Part shown: positions 7,381 through 15,886 of the stretch, piece by piece
Layout: each line of letters begins with the position of its first letter
How positions within the stretch are numbered: the stretch's first letter is position 1
NCBI GenBank assembly: GCA_030427245.1
Contig: JAUHXA010000076.1
Coordinates: forward strand, 1-33,182
Source of the DNA: Bacteroidia bacterium
Lineage (GTDB): Bacteria; Bacteroidota; Bacteroidia; Chitinophagales; UBA2359
Direction: 5' to 3'
Length of the DNA: 33,182 nt
The notes under the pieces: generated by a model
Seen by the model: the letters and a program-made list of their open reading frames with translations, nothing else
The model's database searches: none
What the model was told of the DNA's origin: nothing
Made by a program: the position numbers and the translations under genes

Positions 7381-7417
7381 CGGATTGGTTCAGGCTATAT
7401 TCTCCCAAACCAATCCG
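7381..7417 (-). terminator. Hairpin downstream of the coiled-coil gene
   Basis: CGGATTGGTT (7381-7390) and AACCAATCCG (7408-7417) form a 10 bp perfect stem, 67 bases past the stop codon at 7484. On the minus strand it is followed by TTTGTTCTT, a modest U-tract, so it is a probable terminator. Confidence 0.65.
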
Positions 7418-7483
7418 TCTCAAATTTTCGGAAACGAGAGTGTCAAATCCTTGTATCTTCCCTCTCAAAACATTGGAATGTGC

Positions 7484-8341
7484 TTATTGCTGCGAGCGAA
7501 TCGAATGTAAGTTATACTTCAACTGTTCTACTTTTTGAATTTGTTCACGAGTAGCTTTGTTTCTATCTTCTTGAATCAATGTATTTTGTTCTATATCTGC
7601 TTCTGCTTTACTGATTGCTTGTTTATAATTTTCGATGTCTTTGACTAGTTGTTCATATTCTGCCTGCAACTTTTGCCGAGCTTTATCCATTTGAAATAGC
7701 ATTTTTTCTTCACCTGCTAATTCTTCACTTACTGCTTTGTAGGATTCGGTAATGGCAAAATCTCGAATCATGGATAGACCCACCTCATATTGTTGAGCAT
7801 TGGTCGAACCTGATAAATATCCTTTTTCTCCTCCTAAATCAAAAAAGACCTTCAATAATGTGCCACTTGGATAGGGCTGTACAACAGAATAGATATCAAC
7901 TGTACCTTCACTCAATCCGTCTATATAGGCTTCTTTAGACAGAAATTCACTGCCGTACATTTTGGGTTTTGCTCCAAAATCTTTTAAGTATTTTTTCCAA
8001 CTTTTGGCTACATCATTTGCAGCGGCACCAGGAATAGAGACTCTGATACCTGGTTTTTGTCCTTGACTCATAAAATCGAAGACTTCTGTTGTTTCTACTA
8101 CAGGAGGAGCTGCTAGTTGAAGTTGAAGAGGACCTATTGTCACTGTTTGTGTACCGTCGTCTTGAGGAGTCTCTTGCTGTGGTTGTACAGGCATTTCCCC
8201 CATTTGTGTGGGAGTTTTTTGGTTGTTACCTGCATCAGGTGGAATAAACTGGTATTGATTAGCGGGTTGTGCAATTGCTGTTTCGGCAATCAAAAAAAGT
8301 AATCCAGCAAGTAAAGTAAGTATGACTTTAGATTTTTCCAT
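7484..8341 (-). CDS. Exported protein with C-terminal coiled coil, function unknown
   Basis: The product is 285 residues. A clear signal peptide (MEKSKVILTLLAGLLFLIAETAIA, cut before QPANQ) sends it to the periplasm or outside. Residues ~25-65 are Pro/Gln-rich and disordered. Residues ~85-190 look like a compact alpha/beta domain (GIRVSIPGAAANDVAKSWKK ... VDIYSVVQPYPSGTLLKVFFDLGG). Residues ~205-285 are a long heptad-patterned coiled coil rich in Lys, Glu and Gln. I do not recognise a named family, although similar architectures occur in Bacteroidota. It lies downstream of the OmpA-type gene on the same strand but is separated from it by a terminator-like hairpin, so it is probably transcribed separately. 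Confidence 0.75.
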   Translation of the reverse strand: MEKSKVILTLLAGLLFLIAETAIAQPANQYQFIPPDAGNNQKTPTQMGEMPVQPQQETPQDDGTQTVTIGPLQLQLAAPPVVETTEVFDFMSQGQKPGIRVSIPGAAANDVAKSWKKYLKDFGAKPKMYGSEFLSKEAYIDGLSEGTVDIYSVVQPYPSGTLLKVFFDLGGEKGYLSGSTNAQQYEVGLSMIRDFAITESYKAVSEELAGEEKMLFQMDKARQKLQAEYEQLVKDIENYKQAISKAEADIEQNTLIQEDRNKATREQIQKVEQLKYNLHSIRSQQ

Positions 8342-8412
8342 GCTACTAATATAAGGTTTTTTTATTCAAACTTTAAATGATTGTTGAATATTTTAAGAAT
8401 TGGGTTAAAAAT

Positions 8413-8447
8413 AAGCCCTAATACTGCGATAAGCACTATTAGGGCTT
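8413..8447 (-). terminator. Terminator after the OmpA/SPOR gene
   Basis: AAGCCCTAATA (8413-8423) and TATTAGGGCTT (8437-8447) form an 11 bp perfect stem. On the minus strand the next bases are ATTTTTAACCC. A second, weaker palindrome (TGCTAT...ATAGCA) abuts it on the 8448-8472 side. It separates the OmpA/SPOR gene from the coiled-coil gene. Confidence 0.8.
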
Positions 8448-8539
8448 GCTATGAACGATGTTCGATATAGCAAAGTTAAAAAAATATTTTGCAGTTAGTA
8501 TCTTCAACGAATTTTTGAAGTGAATTGGTATGTTTTTAT

Positions 8540-11500
8540 CTACCTCCCGATTCTCAATCCGTTTTTATATTTCACTACGAACGCATCGCCATAGCCACGG
8601 TGTTTGAGTTCTAATAATGCTTGGTCTACATTGGTTTTGTCTGTAAAACTTCCTAAAATAACCCTTTTTACTCCTGTGCTGGTAGTTTCGGTATCTACAA
8701 AACCTAAGTCTTTTAACTTATTGAAGGCTGCCATATCTGGAGAGCGATAAGCCCCCAGTTGGATTTTATATTCTGTTCCTACGCTTGTTGATGTAGAGGA
8801 GCTGGGTGAGGATGCTGCAAAATCAGTTGTTGTATCATCAGATGATGATGTTGTCGTACCAGCATTATTACCTGACTCGTTTGGAACATAATAATCATAT
8901 ACATTTTTGCCAGTAGTTGATGTTCCCGACTGTATGCAGCAATTTTCGTCAATAATCACCTCGCCTGTAATAGGATCTCTGTCGTAATAAGTAGGAGTAT
9001 TATTGCTACTATAAGGAGATGTTGTAGTGCTTGAACTGCTGCTGTAAGGAGATGTTGCGGAACTGCTCGAACCCATATCATAGTCATAAGTTGAAGTACT
9101 ATTAGTGCTTGAACCTGAATAGATATTGGCATTACTGCTGCTGCTGCCTGAATAATTGTTGGTACCTCCTTGTGTCAAACGCTTGCCGCCGCTACCAAAA
9201 TAGCGAGGTAGGCTGTAAATCGAATTGGAGTTGTAGCCTGTTATGACAAATTCTGTACGTCTGTTTTCTTGGTGTTTGCCTTCATTGCAGGGTACACCGT
9301 CTCCACATTCATTTGCCAATTGATTTTCACCATATCCTTTTGCGGTCATTCTACTTGGAGCGATTCCTCGTGAGGTGATGTAGTTGAGGGCGGATTGGGC
9401 TCGTCTGTCCGAAAGGTCGGCATTATAGGCATGTGTTCCTCTTGAATCTGTGTGAGAACGAAGGTCAATTATAATTCCTGGATTCTCGAACATAAATTGA
9501 ACCACTTTGTCTAGTTCTATTGCCGCATCAGGACGTATGTTGGCTTTGTCAAAATCGTAATATATGTGATTCAATTGAGGAAGGACTCCTTCCAATACAG
9601 GATGTCTTGGATCACTACCTTTTCCATCATCTTTGAAGGTGATGTCATCGGTTTTATTACTATTAGGAGTATTCCCTGATGCGTTAGGATTGCCACTATT
9701 TGCGTTAGGGTCTCCTCCTATATTGCTTCGAGGATCAGTATTTCCGTTGTAGGGGTTGTTACCGCTGCTATTGGGGTTATTGGGGTTGTATGGATTGTTA
9801 GGATTATTAGGGTTGTTTGCATTGGCATCCATAGGTATCGGTGCGATTTCTATATCTAAAGCTATTTTGTTTTGAAGTGGGTCTTCACAGTCTATTCCTC
9901 TTGTGGAAAGAGTTTTATTGGCCGTGAAGTAAAATTCTTTGGTGGCATAGATTACATAGTCAGATTCCGAATTTAGATAAAATTGATACATGCCATCTGC
10001 TTCTGTCACAAAGGTATTGTCGTCTCTTGTTTCGGCATTGGTAATAGTAACAATGGCACCGCCTACGGGCAAACCCGTTGCTTTGTCGACAACCATTCCT
10101 GTTACTTCGCATCCGCCTTCACCTGCTGGACCAGAACCCTCAGGACAAATCGGGATTTTGATATTGATTTGCTTGCCATTCATACCACCAACAGTAGAAA
10201 TACTTTCTTGGCCTTCTTCATAACCCATTTTGGTTGCCACGACTGTATATTCTTTATTGGGCGAAACAGGGAAACTGAACGTACCATTGAAGGAACTTTT
10301 CTTTTTCTGCATGATTTTGTTGCCGTCCATCAATTGTACCATAGCACTTTCGAGAGGTTCTTGCGTATTACAGTCTATGACTACTCCTGTCATGATATTG
10401 GTCAGTTTGGTGAAACTGTAAATGTCATCGTCTCCTTTTCCACCTGAACGATTGGAAGAAAAATATCCTTTCTTGTTGGATGCGTCAATAATCATCGCAA
10501 AATCGTCGCCATTGGTATTGATCGGGTAACGCAAGTTATCGGGAGAGCTCCAAGTTCCATCTTCTAATAACATAGTAGAGAAAAGATCTAAACCTCCTAA
10601 GCCTGGCAATGCGTCTGATGCAAAATAGAGCGTGCCATCGTCTGCCATAAAAGGAAACATTTCGTGTCCTTCGGTATTGATTTCTGGGCCCAAGTTTTCG
10701 GGTGCGCCCCAACTATCTCCGCTTTTATAGCTGACATATAAATCCACACCACCATAACCTCCTGGCATATCCGAAGCAAAGTACAATGCTTGTCCGTCGG
10801 GCGAAAGTGCTGGATGCCCTACAGAATAATCGTCGCTATTGAAGGGAATGGATTTGATTTCATTCCATTTATCACCGTCTGCTTTTGATTCGTAGATTTG
10901 AAGGTTGACGGTTTTGAGTTTTTCCTCAGTATCATACCCTACTTTTCCTTTGAAGTAATTGTTTCGAGTAAAATACATGGTTTCAAAGTCTTTCGAGAAA
11001 CTCACTGTGCCTTCGTGCATCCACGTATTTACTTTTCCTTTGAAGCTTTCGGGAGTACTAAGAGCAGAAGGATTATCGTCGCTTTCGCCTTTGGAGTAGA
11101 ACAAATCTAAAAAGGGAGCATTCCTCCAATTGTAATTACGTTGAGCATGTTTATCGCTTTGTTCAGAAGCATATACAATCCCGTCTTTATAGAAAGCGGG
11201 GCCGAAATCTGCCAGACTAGAGTTGATGTTACTCGCCAAACTGACCTCATAGATGCCTGGATCGGTCAAAAAATACGTAGATTCTTCACATGCTTCAACC
11301 TGTCTGAGTCCCCTTGTATCAGCAGGTACCAACTGTGCATATTCCAAAAAGAATTCTTTGGCTTCTTCAAATTTCCCATTGGCCTTCAATGCCATCGCAT
11401 AATAGTATTTGTGAATGGGCTCATTCTCTGACAGTTCTACTACTTGCTCATACCAATATTCTGCTTCAACGGGCATGTTCATGTATCGGTAGGTATCTGC

Positions 11501-11701
11501 CAATTTTATTTTCGCTTCTGGAATATCGTCTTTTGCCAATACACGTTTGTATTCCTCGGCTGCCTCAGGAAAAGAAAATCTGTCAAATAAAGCATTTGCT
11601 TTCTTTAATCTTGAATCTTCACTTTGTGCATTCACAGTACTTGTTTGTATGCAACATAGGATAAACAAAAAAAGTATAACGACGAGTCGGTTATGTTTCA
11701 T
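8540..11701 (-). CDS. Large TPR-PD40-OmpA-SPOR envelope protein (PorE-like)
   Basis: Probable peptidoglycan-anchored envelope protein; the order TPR, PD40 propeller, carboxypeptidase-regulatory domain and OmpA_C is that of PorE, a T9SS subunit. From the ATG at 11701 it has 1053 residues: signal peptide ending VNA|QSEDS, TPR repeats ~30-140, WD40-like PD40 blades ~165-430 (LSPDGQALYFASDMPGGYGG, ADDGTLYFASDALPGLGG), two regulatory-like beta domains ~436-515 and ~531-620, a linker of Asn-Pro-Asn repeats ~628-690, OmpA_C ~708-822 with the peptidoglycan-binding Asp (HTDSRG) and Arg (SDRRAQSA), a Ser/Thr-rich linker, and a C-terminal SPOR domain ~977-1053. The SPOR domain is an addition to classical PorE and would bind denuded peptidoglycan. 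An earlier ATG at 11749 adds 16 residues; the frame beyond it has only a TTG. A true PorE is one of several OmpA paralogues, so orthology is uncertain. Confidence 0.85.
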   Translation of the reverse strand: MKHNRLVVILFLFILCCIQTSTVNAQSEDSRLKKANALFDRFSFPEAAEEYKRVLAKDDIPEAKIKLADTYRYMNMPVEAEYWYEQVVELSENEPIHKYYYAMALKANGKFEEAKEFFLEYAQLVPADTRGLRQVEACEESTYFLTDPGIYEVSLASNINSSLADFGPAFYKDGIVYASEQSDKHAQRNYNWRNAPFLDLFYSKGESDDNPSALSTPESFKGKVNTWMHEGTVSFSKDFETMYFTRNNYFKGKVGYDTEEKLKTVNLQIYESKADGDKWNEIKSIPFNSDDYSVGHPALSPDGQALYFASDMPGGYGGVDLYVSYKSGDSWGAPENLGPEINTEGHEMFPFMADDGTLYFASDALPGLGGLDLFSTMLLEDGTWSSPDNLRYPINTNGDDFAMIIDASNKKGYFSSNRSGGKGDDDIYSFTKLTNIMTGVVIDCNTQEPLESAMVQLMDGNKIMQKKKSSFNGTFSFPVSPNKEYTVVATKMGYEEGQESISTVGGMNGKQINIKIPICPEGSGPAGEGGCEVTGMVVDKATGLPVGGAIVTITNAETRDDNTFVTEADGMYQFYLNSESDYVIYATKEFYFTANKTLSTRGIDCEDPLQNKIALDIEIAPIPMDANANNPNNPNNPYNPNNPNSSGNNPYNGNTDPRSNIGGDPNANSGNPNASGNTPNSNKTDDITFKDDGKGSDPRHPVLEGVLPQLNHIYYDFDKANIRPDAAIELDKVVQFMFENPGIIIDLRSHTDSRGTHAYNADLSDRRAQSALNYITSRGIAPSRMTAKGYGENQLANECGDGVPCNEGKHQENRRTEFVITGYNSNSIYSLPRYFGSGGKRLTQGGTNNYSGSSSSNANIYSGSSTNSTSTYDYDMGSSSSATSPYSSSSSTTTSPYSSNNTPTYYDRDPITGEVIIDENCCIQSGTSTTGKNVYDYYVPNESGNNAGTTTSSSDDTTTDFAASSPSSSTSTSVGTEYKIQLGAYRSPDMAAFNKLKDLGFVDTETTSTGVKRVILGSFTDKTNVDQALLELKHRGYGDAFVVKYKNGLRIGR
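9750..9826 (-). repeat. Coding 9-bp tandem repeats (Asn-Pro-Asn linker)
   Basis: Within the OmpA/SPOR gene the DNA consists of imperfect 9-base units (plus-strand forms such as TTATTGGGG and TTAGGATTA) encoding NPN/NPY triplets between the last beta domain and the OmpA domain. Units of three codons let the linker change length by slippage without frameshift. Confidence 0.7.
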
Positions 11702-11749
11702 CAGAAAGGGGTTTAACAAGTTCAATAATAGTGTGAGTTCGCTCTTCAT

Positions 11750-12226
11750 GGTTTGACTAGTATTTTTACAAAAACAGTACCAAAGTAAAACTTGAAGGGG
11801 CAAATGACCACTTTTCAAATTTATGTAAATTCAATTACTCTGTGTTTGTGAGTGAATATATGAGTAGGTTGAATAATTATTTATGAATGAGGTCGCAATT
11901 GAGAATGAAGTGGAGTTTAACAGCCTGACTATACTTTCATTAGAGTATTTAATAGTAACTGGGTTATACTTACTCTTACGGTGAATGGAGGCTACAAATA
12001 TACAGGATAATGTCATAAAAATTTAATCTTTGTCATTTTTTTGTCATAAAATTAAAAAGTTTCAAAATTTGACCTTTTTGGGTAAATCGGTAAAAAAATG
12101 TTTATGGCTTAATAAAGGTTTTTAGTGCAGGAGCTAAAACAATGGTTGGCTTAATGGATTTAGGAACTATGTTTAAGGCAATAGGTCTGTAGAAAGCAAT
12201 TTTGAAAAACTTGATAATAGAAAAGT
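11750..12226. other. Intergenic region upstream of the OmpA/SPOR gene
   Basis: No convincing gene. A minus-strand -7 box TATATTTG is at 11995-12002, but no TTG stands at the usual distance. Near 12012-12052 TGTCATAAAA-type motifs repeat in the same direction. A tiny plus-strand frame of 16 codons (12142-12192) has an AGGAG eight bases before its ATG but no further support. An open frame at 11831-12016 on the minus strand has no features of a real protein. Confidence 0.5.
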
Positions 12227-13663
12227 CTAAGACCGCCGAGCTAAACACCAAGTCTTTAGAGTGTCTTTGAAGACGATAGATAAGCTAATCAAGGTAAAAC
12301 CAAACTGCAAAATGCTTGCTTGTGTGTAATTCATATAGGATTGTTGGACTGCAAAAAAGCTGATGAGTAAAACGCCAACAATACTGATAAATGGCAGATA
12401 CATTTTGGGAGACTTCAATGGAAACAAATAACTTGGATAACACACACACAACAAGACAAAGACAAAAATGCGAGTGCTGACTGCTGCAATGACTGCACCC
12501 CAAATTTGAAGCGAAGGAATAAGGAGGAGGTTGAGAATGACGATTAGAACCGTGGAAACGATTTGGAGTTGGAAAGTTGTTTTGGTGTTTTTGTAGTAAT
12601 AAAACTGCTGATAAGCGAGGTAGGTAATGGCTGAAAATAGGTAGCCAATCACATAAATAAACACATAAGGTTTGATGGCTAAGTATTCTTCTTTTGTGAC
12701 TATCCAATGTATATGCCCGACCAGTAAAACAATACCTGATGCGGCAAGAACGGTCAATAGAAAGTAAAATTCGTACAATTGCTGAATTTCTTGCTGTTGG
12801 ATAGCCTTCTTTTTTGCCAATGCCTCATAAAAAAACGGCAATATAGCGGCTCTCACTGCAAAATAAGCCAACTCAATAGCTCCGACCAAAATATTGAGTA
12901 AGCTGTAGATACCCACCAAACTCAAACTGCAAAATCGCTCTATGATAAACCTGTCTCCAAAAGCATAAAGCCAATCGAGCAAAGTCTGTGGTAAGTAATA
13001 TTTGATAAACGAAAAGGGGCGCACAAAATACTTCCAATCTATTCGCCAAGTCAAATATTGCCGATTCAGATACAAAACGATAATAGCAATCGCCCAACTG
13101 CTGATGCTCTTACCTGCCAAAACGCCTACGATTCCCCAATCCGTCAAAACGAACAAGACCTGCAAACCTGTGCTTAGGAAAATATTACTGAGTTGGATGG
13201 CAGCATAAAAACGGAGTTGTTTTTTGTTGCGGAGATAAGCCATGAAGGGCGCAAAAAAATTGTACGCCACACCTTGAAGGGTAGCCCAATACCCGTAAGG
13301 ATAGAAATGAACGGTTTCGTCTTTGAAGATTAGCTGAAATAAACTTTCACCAAGCAGAAATAGAAGCAAACTACTCAACAGACTCAAATAGAGTGTAAGC
13401 ATCAACATTTGCCCCAAAAAACGCCGCAAACGCTCGTAATTGTAGTGGTAATTGTAGTAAAAAGTAAAAAAAGCAGCGGTGATGCTCAAAGCACAGGTCA
13501 TTCCGACCAGTGTAGAATAATTGCCCATGAGCGACAAAATCCCATATTCTTCACTCGGAAAATAGTTGAGATAAAAAGGCTGCAAGAGAACCAATGACAC
13601 AAAAGGCTGCAGAAAAAACAGAAAACTGTATAATATGGTAGAACTGATGAGTTTTTGCTGCAT
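12227..13663 (-). CDS. Polysaccharide flippase (Wzx/MOP superfamily)
   Basis: Integral inner-membrane protein of 478 residues with about 12-14 hydrophobic segments across its whole length, the layout of lipopolysaccharide or O-antigen flippases of the MOP exporter superfamily. The N-terminus (STILYSFLFFLQPFVSLVLLQPFYLNYFPSEEYGILSL) is typical of Wzx proteins, with a conserved Glu-Tyr-Gly after the first helix. Such proteins move undecaprenyl-linked oligosaccharides across the inner membrane. No glycosyltransferase is next to it, so the substrate is unknown. A -7 box TAACTTTG on the minus strand (13691-13698) predicts a start near 13685 and a leader of about 22 bases, supporting the ATG at 13663. 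The gene stands apart from the divergently transcribed gene at 13878. Confidence 0.85.
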   Translation of the reverse strand: MQQKLISSTILYSFLFFLQPFVSLVLLQPFYLNYFPSEEYGILSLMGNYSTLVGMTCALSITAAFFTFYYNYHYNYERLRRFLGQMLMLTLYLSLLSSLLLFLLGESLFQLIFKDETVHFYPYGYWATLQGVAYNFFAPFMAYLRNKKQLRFYAAIQLSNIFLSTGLQVLFVLTDWGIVGVLAGKSISSWAIAIIVLYLNRQYLTWRIDWKYFVRPFSFIKYYLPQTLLDWLYAFGDRFIIERFCSLSLVGIYSLLNILVGAIELAYFAVRAAILPFFYEALAKKKAIQQQEIQQLYEFYFLLTVLAASGIVLLVGHIHWIVTKEEYLAIKPYVFIYVIGYLFSAITYLAYQQFYYYKNTKTTFQLQIVSTVLIVILNLLLIPSLQIWGAVIAAVSTRIFVFVLLCVCYPSYLFPLKSPKMYLPFISIVGVLLISFFAVQQSYMNYTQASILQFGFTLISLSIVFKDTLKTWCLARRS

Positions 13664-13690
13664 TGGAAAATGCTACATTTTTTAAGAAGT

Positions 13691-13698
13691 CAAAGTTA
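13691..13698 (-). promoter_or_regulatory. -7 promoter box of the flippase gene
   Basis: The minus strand reads TAACTTTG, matching TAnnTTTG, 28 bases before the ATG. A -33 TTG at 17-20 bases is not clear. Confidence 0.45.
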
Positions 13699-13736
13699 CC
13701 AACTTTTTGTTCAAGTAAAGGTTTTCTTTTTTTGGT

Positions 13737-13813
13737 ATGGTTTGTGCAATAATTTTAATAAGACAAATTGAGAACTTGGCAACAATGCCAAAACTCAATC
13801 ACTAACAAACCAT
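13737..13813. repeat. Nested inverted repeat upstream of the orphan secreted gene
   Basis: The outer arms ATGGTTTGT (13737-13745) and ACAAACCAT (13805-13813) are perfect over 9 bases. Inside them, ATTGAG (13767-13772) pairs with CTCAAT (13794-13799), and TTGGCA (13776-13781) with TGCCAA (13786-13791) around an ACAA loop. The whole can fold as one branched hairpin of 77 bases. It lies between divergent genes, 64 bases before the ATG at 13878. It is not followed by a U-tract, so a leader RNA or operator is more likely than a terminator. Confidence 0.6.
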
Positions 13814-13877
13814 TAAAAATCATTCCAAAATGTTTTTTTAATAACCTTATTTTTTCACGCTAAATCCACAGGCCGTT

Positions 13878-14477
13878 ATGAAGAAATCCATCCTAATCTT
13901 ATTATGCGGAGTTTTCCTGTCACTCTCCGCTATTTTTGCACAAGAAAAATCGCTTATCGAAACCAATCTCATTGAAGTAAACGGTTTTTTTGATGTAAAA
14001 ACAACCACTTTTACCTTCAAAAAAGTAGACCCTAATAATCGTATTGTTGCTTTTACAAAAGAAGACTTATCTTACCTTACATCTTTTTTTCAAAGTCAAG
14101 AAGGCGTTTTAAAAGTTGATGGAGATCATCTCGACAAAACTGTTCATGTTGTCAGTTTACTCAAAGAAGATGGAGAAATCTACTTCAAACATCGAGAAAT
14201 TGCAGAGATTTTGAATGAAGATGGTTTTGTCACAATTCGACTTCGAACTCGTTCTAAAAGCCAATATTTGATAGCCATTGCTCCTCCTATTAAAGAAGAC
14301 GAAGTGACTGCTGAATTGGTAAAAGAAGAAAAACCCGAAGACTGCAATGAATGTGGAGAAGTAAAGGTAAGTAAAGAGGTATTAGACCTATTGAAGAACA
14401 TGGATTTTGGCGGTGAAATGTTTGACATGAGTACAGATAGCACTGACCAGCTAAAGACTACTTCTGACATGAAATAA
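13878..14477 (+). CDS. Secreted protein of unknown function
   Basis: The product is 199 residues from an ATG that gives a standard signal peptide (MKKSILILLCGVFLSLSAIFA, cut before QEKSL). The mature part is a small alpha/beta-looking domain (~25-140) followed by an acidic tail holding a CNECGE pair of cysteines (~153-156) that could bind a metal or form a disulphide. I recognise no family. It is convergent with the aminopeptidase gene, with only two bases between the stop codons, and is preceded by the nested inverted repeat at 13737-13813. It may be lineage-specific. Confidence 0.7.
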   Translation: MKKSILILLCGVFLSLSAIFAQEKSLIETNLIEVNGFFDVKTTTFTFKKVDPNNRIVAFTKEDLSYLTSFFQSQEGVLKVDGDHLDKTVHVVSLLKEDGEIYFKHREIAEILNEDGFVTIRLRTRSKSQYLIAIAPPIKEDEVTAELVKEEKPEDCNECGEVKVSKEVLDLLKNMDFGGEMFDMSTDSTDQLKTTSDMK

Positions 14478-14479
14478 TT

Positions 14480-15742
14480 TTAGTTGCAAAATTCTATCAA
14501 TAGTCGCATCAAATCTTCAAATTCAGTTAGGGGAAGTGTTTCAGGACGATCATAAATATCGTGATATGCCTGAATCCCTCCTAAAGTATAAATAAAAAAA
14601 CAAGGAACATTGTGTGTATAAAAAAACCAATGATCACTGTTTGCCGCTTCCCCTCTCTTTTTTATTTGAGGCACATATTGCTTGTATTCATTGATGGTTT
14701 CCAATCTTGCAAATTCTACTGGAAACTCAATGGCATTCACCGCAGTAATGCCTTCATCTCCTGTTCCAACTATATCCAAATTCACCAAAAATTTTATCTG
14801 CTGTAGAGGAAACAATGGGTTCTCTACAAAGTGCTTAGACCCAACCAAGCCCAGCTCTTCTGCACCAAAAGCAATAAAAGCAATAGAGTAGGTTGGAGGA
14901 TTTTCTGAATAGTATTTTGCCAAATTAAGCAACATTGCCACACCACTTGCATTGTCATTTGCTCCAGGGATAAATTGATTTGCTCCCAATCTTCCCAAAT
15001 GATCATAATGGGCTGTAAACACATACATCGAATCAGGATACTTCGTACCTTTTATATAACCCAATACATTTTGCGTTTGGTAAGTCGTCTGAAAGGATGC
15101 ATCAATATTGATTCCCACTTCCTTCACCTTCGGAGGCATCGCCGCCCTACTTACCTGAATGTGCGTGAAATTATCAACACTGTTAGCCGTATGCCAAGTC
15201 AGTTTTTCTTCTACACTAATGAATGCCGCAGCATCTAAATGACTACCAATAAACAACCTCACACGTTCTCTAGCTTTTATTGCATTTTCTGCTTCATAGT
15301 CAAATACAACCACCTCATTCGTAAAACTTTTATTCAACATGAGCTTGTTAAAAGCCCCACGATTGAGTATTTTATTTTCTTTCAAGTGCGCTGCTTTGAA
15401 GCCTCCTGCTTGCCCTCTTGCAGAAGGAGAAACAATAAAATCTTTTCCTGCCTCCAGTTCTACTCCATTTATGCTCAATAGCATGTCTTCTGGAAAAGTA
15501 TTGACAGAAATCATGTATTCTTGATAGTAACTATCGGTAAAAGGCTTCAATTTCCAACGTTTAAACTCCTCTGCAATGAACACTGCAGCTTTAGTTTCAC
15601 CTTCCAATACATAGCCTCTCCCGTGCATACTTGGGGCACAGAGTGAATCAATAACTTGACGAGCATATTGAATATCTTGAGCAAATCCATCTGAATAACA
15701 ATTTATCAAAAAAATCAAGAGCATTACTTTAAAAAATCTCAT
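14480..15742 (-). CDS. Exported M28-family zinc aminopeptidase
   Basis: Secreted or periplasmic metallopeptidase of 420 residues that should release N-terminal amino acids using two zinc ions. It has a signal peptide (cut near DGFA|QDIQY), a PA-like inserted region (~100-230) and the M28 catalytic core. All five expected ligands are visible: His in FTAHYDHLG, Asp in PGANDNASG, Glu in FGAEELGLVG (with the catalytic Glu just before it), Asp in VNLDIVGTG and His in QAYHDIYDRPE. The length fits the family. The ATG at 15742 gives the signal peptide. Facing gene 13878-14477 ends two bases away. The substrate is probably extracellular peptides. Confidence 0.92.
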   Translation of the reverse strand: MRFFKVMLLIFLINCYSDGFAQDIQYARQVIDSLCAPSMHGRGYVLEGETKAAVFIAEEFKRWKLKPFTDSYYQEYMISVNTFPEDMLLSINGVELEAGKDFIVSPSARGQAGGFKAAHLKENKILNRGAFNKLMLNKSFTNEVVVFDYEAENAIKARERVRLFIGSHLDAAAFISVEEKLTWHTANSVDNFTHIQVSRAAMPPKVKEVGINIDASFQTTYQTQNVLGYIKGTKYPDSMYVFTAHYDHLGRLGANQFIPGANDNASGVAMLLNLAKYYSENPPTYSIAFIAFGAEELGLVGSKHFVENPLFPLQQIKFLVNLDIVGTGDEGITAVNAIEFPVEFARLETINEYKQYVPQIKKRGEAANSDHWFFYTHNVPCFFIYTLGGIQAYHDIYDRPETLPLTEFEDLMRLLIEFCN

Positions 15743-15834
15743 AGCTTAAGTTTGTACTTTAGAGCAACATAATAAGTAAAAGTTCAAAAATATTCGGTAT
15801 ATTTTTTCTTCTTACAAAGAAAGTAAACAAAAAA

Positions 15835-15865
15835 TTGGCTACAAAGCGAAATATCTTTACCTTTG
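15835..15865 (+). promoter_or_regulatory. Promoter of rplU-rpmA
   Basis: TTG (15835-15837), a 20-base spacer and TACCTTTG (15858-15865) match the Bacteroidota consensus perfectly. Transcription should start near 15871, giving a leader of about 16 bases before the rplU ATG at 15887. Confidence 0.75.
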
Positions 15866-15886
15866 CAATCCGAAAAAAAAAAGCTT

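Noticed and set aside
9750-9826. CRISPR-like short repeats
   Set aside because: Units are 9 bases, contiguous, in frame and encode Asn-Pro-Asn; no spacers.
11831-12016. 61-codon minus-strand frame upstream of the OmpA/SPOR gene
   Set aside because: Ser/Asn-rich translation of AT-rich DNA, and a TATATTTG promoter box lies inside it.
15863-15886. N-terminal extension of L21 from a TTG
   Set aside because: The TTG is part of the -7 promoter box and L21 normally begins at the ATG at 15887.
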